From Talinum fruticosum (taxonomy: Eukaryota > Streptophyta > Magnoliopsida > Caryophyllales > Talinaceae), in NCBI GenBank assembly GCA_021018815.1, contig JAITYX010000048.1:124001-188000 (forward strand): a stretch of DNA of 64,000 bases, given 5' to 3'. The position numbers and the translations under genes were made by a program. Shown piece after piece: positions 60,411 through 64,000 of the stretch. A model generated the notes under the pieces. It did no database searches. It worked only from the letters and a program-made list of their open reading frames with translations, and had not been told where the DNA came from. The stretch's first letter is position 1. Each line of letters opens with the position of its first letter.

Positions 60411-61765
60411 ATGGATCGAACGTGGGTTTATCATGATAGGAGGAGTGTAGAATATCGTGATGGTATTAACAACTTTCTAGAGATTTCCATCGAACATGCA
60501 ACCAAATTCGGAGAACAATCCATATTTTGTCCGTGTTTAAGGTGTTTTAACTCCTCAAGATCACCCCTTAAGGTTGTAAAGGTCACCTATATCAGCATGG
60601 ATTTGACACAACTTATAAGGTGTGGTATGGAATGCGGAAGAGGGGTTTGTGAATAATGCCATAGTAGAAGAGGAAGGGTATGATGAAAATGAAGCTAACA
60701 AGTATGGAATTAGAAGATCGATATGAGATCCGGTTTGTAGAGTAAAACATGAATTAGTCGATCAACCACATGTATTGGAGCAATTGTTAGCTGATATGGA
60801 GAAGCCTCTTTAGAGTGTGATAAATATATCCGTTTATCGGTTATGTTGAGGTTGATGAACTTGAAAAACGACTAATGGTTGGAGCGACAAAAGTTTCACG
60901 AACTTGCTGAGTGTGCTCACATATATACTCCCATAAGGCAATGTCTTTCCCATCCGTACATATGAGGCAAAGATGATGTTATGTCCTATGGGCATGGAGT
61001 GTAAGAAGATAAATATCTCGCCTCAACGATTGCATATTGTACCGAAAAGAACATGCACATAGACACGAATGTCCTAAATGTGGTATACCTTGATACAAAA
61101 TGAAAAACATCGATGGAGAAAGGGTAACTAATGCCAAGAACACGTGGCATGCTGACGGAAAATTATGTGATGATAAGTCTGCGTCACCCTACCCATTCTC
61201 CTCAGCGGAAAAAAATCGATTCGTTGTTCCCGGAATTTGGTAGGGAGGCACGAAATCTACATCTATGTCTTTATATAGACGGAATAAACCCCCATGGTAA
61301 CCTCAGTAGCAAGTACATCAGTTTTCTCGTTCTTTTGGTTATCTACAACCTACCATCGCCGTTGTGTATGAAGCGCAAGTACGTTATGTTGTCAATGCTT
61401 ATTTCTAGGCCTAAACAGCCAGGAAATGATATAGATATGTACTTGACGCCTCTTGTTGAAGATTTAAAAATGTTGTGGGATGAAGGTGTTTCAGTTTATG
61501 ATGCATACCACTAAGGGTGAGCTATGATTTTCACCACAATCAATGACTTCCTCGCATACGGAAACTTGTCCGGATACAACGTCAAAGGCCATAAAGCATG
61601 CCCCATTTGTGCAAAGGGTACTTGCTCCTATCAACTTAAGCACGGAAAAAAAAATGACCTATCTTGGACATTTAAAGTTTCTTCCCTTTTCCCATCAATA
61701 TCATAAGAAAAAGAAGGCTTTTAATGGTAAAATCGAGATAGATTCTGCTCCAACTCCATTAACGG
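60411..61765 (+). pseudogene. TNP2-like transposase of the outer CACTA, broken and truncated
   Basis: ATG at 60411 gives MDRTWVYHDRRS and a transposase-associated domain (GINNFLEISIEHATKFG, then IFCPCLRCFN). Downstream come LHLCLYIDGINPHG, YNLPSPLCMKRKYVMLSMLI, SRPKQPGNDIDMYLTPLVED and a CPICAKGTCSYQLKHGKK zinc region. KKKAFNGKIEIDSAPTP is the last transposase string before the copia LTR cuts the frame. It differs clearly from the inner TNP2, so it belongs to a different CACTA family. Several stops and shifts occur between 60656 and 61131. Confidence 0.85.
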
Positions 61766-64000
61766 TGAAGGTTTGCTCAGGGAGAGTCCGAGTCACCCTA
61801 GAGGGGGTGAATAGGGTGATGGAAGTTTTCGTGAAACCTTTAACTCTTTTGATAAAGAAGAGACAAGGACAAGTTCTGAGTCAATTAGCGAGGTCGAAAT
61901 ATATGGACTCGTAAATGCTATCAAGAATAAATAAGCGGATCAAGCGTAAGAAGTATAACGATCCGAGTCTAGAATGAACTTAGAAAGACAACACTTAGAA
62001 ATTATGTGGAAACCCTCCCGGGGCAGAAAACCACGAACCGTGCTAATCCAAGCACGAAGTCAAATCCACTATTTTGAGTCCACAAAATACCGTGAACCGA
62101 TCGAACCCGAGTTGCTCCCTTAGACAACTCTATACAAGTTTTCCTAGACTCGAAATTCCCTTATCTAATCTAGTACTTCCTAACCGAGATAACCCTTACA
62201 GACTAGGGACAACTAAGCTGAGTTTACCCTTACAACTTAGTCAAGGGACCTTACAGAGAAAGTAAGAAAGTGTTTGTAATCGAGTACAAGACCTTATAAC
62301 TCGTAAAGTAATGAATTATAGATTGGGAGTTGTAAGTAGAAGATTGAGAGTGTATACAGAGACTTTGAGAAAGTATGTGTATTAACAATATATTCGACAA
62401 TCTTCAAGTCTTGTGAGGTGGCTTCTATTTATAGATAACCAGGCAGAGTAGCCGTTATCTTCATCTCGCTGACCGAGAGTCTTCGTGACCATTGACGAAG
62501 CTTTCCGAGTCACTCGAAAGTATCCGTTGTAATATGAACGTTGGATAGCGGTTTAACTCGCTTGGAAGTCCCAAAACCACCGGTGGTGTCTTGAAAGGTA
62601 AGGTGGAAACCACCGTTAAGCTTAACGCTCCAGTTTTCTAGATTTGGAAATAGACAACCCCGACACAATCTTCTGGGACTCGGAGCAGAGAAGGTAAAAA
62701 GCCATGTCTCGTCGGTGATTTGACGTTTTGAAGCCGGTTACTTTTGTGGTTTGAAGAATGTGTATCCTCGTTTGAATAACCTACAAAAGTAAAACAATTT
62801 TGGTTCTCAAAGTATAAGATACTTTGGTCCAAGATTAGACACAGATAATAAAGTAATTATGATAATTAAACAATTAATTATCCGAGTCGGACGACAAGTG
62901 GAATTTCCGAGTCTAAAAACCATGTAACTCAAAATTCCATCCGACTTAGTCTAAGCGATAGATCAAGATATATAATGAATATCGAGTGAAATAACTTGAT
63001 ACGGACTAAGTATTTGACAGACTAAGAAGTCACCGACTATAACAGAATAGAGCTTAAGATCGAAGTCGATTCTGAGTGAGAAAAGATGAAATACTAGTTC
63101 ACTTAATCTGCGATAAATCTGAGTGATGAGGGACTCGTAACAAAGAACTAGTTTTCCGAGTCACTTATAGATAAGCAAGAAATATAAGAAGTAAAAGTTG
63201 TATCACTTAGAGAAGATACCATTTCACTCGGAGAAGTTTCTAAGATACAGAGAATGCCTTGGAATCAAAACTCTATAAGTATGAGATGGTTATACTCGAT
63301 TCATTTAATGCAACTCGAAATGCGTTGAGCAAGGTCTCGAGTCTTCAATCTCCCCTTTTGATGAAAGACATTCCATGCTTAGACGAGAACTTTGTTAGTG
63401 AAAAGATCCGACTCGAATAGTTGCTCATAAAAGAAATTGAGTAAAGTATACTTAGTGTATCGGAGCATAACGTAAACAGTCGGAGCATAAAGTAAGAATA
63501 TGCTTAATAATGAGATAATGTTAACTCGTAAAGATTGTAAACACAAAAATCATAGAAGAGAAAGCATTAATTCATTGAACTTAACAAAATTACATATATT
63601 GAAAGGGAAGACTCCCCCAAACTAGACAACAAGTTTGTCCGACTCTATTTCTCCCCTTGCCTTTCAGCAAAAACAACAAAAAGAAGGGAAGAAAAGAACA
63701 AATAGTGCAACTTAGATGTCCGGACAAAAGAAATAGAAATCTCTCGTAAAGAAGAAGAATTTGCGAGACTTTGGCATTATGACATAATGCATGGCGCCTA
63801 CGAGGGAGAGGGAGATTTCGAGTGGAGACGGAGGGAGCGGAGGTTCGCCGACGCTGGTAAGATCTTGACGATGTGCTTGAGTGGGGCGGAGGGAGAATCG
63901 GTACGATCGTCGAGGCTCGGCTTTGAGTGGCCGACCCGGGGTGAGTGGATCGAGGGGTTCCGCCTTGCAACCTCAAGAGCCTGGAGGGGCTGCTCCGTCC
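61766..64000 (-). mobile_element. copia retrotransposon, 3' LTR and internal end, runs off the window
   Basis: The LTR occupies 61766-63347 (starts TGAAGG, ends CTTCA on the plus strand) and is of the same family as those at 10478 and 23441. At 63348 the sequence ATCTCCCCTTTTGATG is the complement of a polypurine tract (AAAAGGGGAGAT). This shows that the element reads on the minus strand and that this is its 3' LTR. The left target site is aacgg (61761-61765); the other side is outside the window. Confidence 0.88.
63348..64000 (-). other. internal region of the copia element next to its 3' LTR
   Basis: After the polypurine tract no RNase H motif is visible. A minus-strand frame of 128 codons (63590-63976) rich in Ser, Pro, Arg and Leu has no recognised domain. 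This part is probably untranslated sequence downstream of pol. Confidence 0.5.

Larger units (their letters stand above)
46803..61765 (+). mobile_element. outer CACTA (En/Spm) transposon, left end to copia break, interrupted
   Basis: The left end CACTACTACATATATGAC at 46803 is a classic CACTA terminus, followed by subterminal repeats of the ATGAC(T/G)-ACGGTT/ACCGTAGTCAT type (46850-47050). Its transposase gene lies at 60411-61765, on the far side of a second CACTA. A copia element cuts it at 61766, and its right end is not in the window. Confidence 0.78.

Overview
The window looks like nuclear DNA of a flowering plant, most likely a eudicot. It is intron-rich and AT-rich, with two conserved plant genes in an otherwise transposon-dense landscape. 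I see no rRNA, tRNA or organelle gene cluster. Species cannot be told from the sequence.

Layout. (1) 1-3932: the last six coding exons (plus strand) of a tubulin-tyrosine-ligase-like 12 (TTLL12) gene. Its 5' part is outside the window, and a 528-bp hAT-type MITE sits in its last intron. (2) 4338-25765: a decayed, nested Ty3/gypsy element of the Tat type. It has a 5' LTR, primer-binding site, gag-protease-RT-RNase H-archaeal-type RNase H-integrase, an antisense ORF, several tandem-repeat blocks and a 3' LTR. Three later insertions lie inside it: a 741-bp MITE in the 5' LTR, a minus-strand Ty1/copia element at 10478-15836, and a solo LTR of the same copia family at 23441-25003. (3) 26722-43835: a complete 14-exon minus-strand gene for a 353-residue membrane/coiled-coil protein recognised as FRIGIDA-interacting protein 1 (FIP1). 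Its introns hold a small LTR element carrying a PTB-like RNA-recognition ORF, a MULE-like MITE, a hAT MITE, and an RTE-type LINE with a solo LTR inserted in it. (4) 43836-46800: intergenic sequence, microsatellites and a decayed chromovirus integrase. (5) 46803 to the window end: nested CACTA elements. An outer CACTA starts at 46803. A complete 10-kb CACTA (50373-60387, 3-bp target duplication) is inserted 23 bp upstream of the outer element's transposase start codon. The outer transposase is in turn broken at 61766 by a copia element that runs off the window.

None of the transposon reading frames is intact. The two host genes have clean splice junctions and open frames. All insertions in them are intronic, so both may still be functional. 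The main oddities are the RRM-bearing LTR element with a scrambled left end, a tandem pair of roughly 550-bp hairpins inside the outer CACTA, and the depth of nesting.
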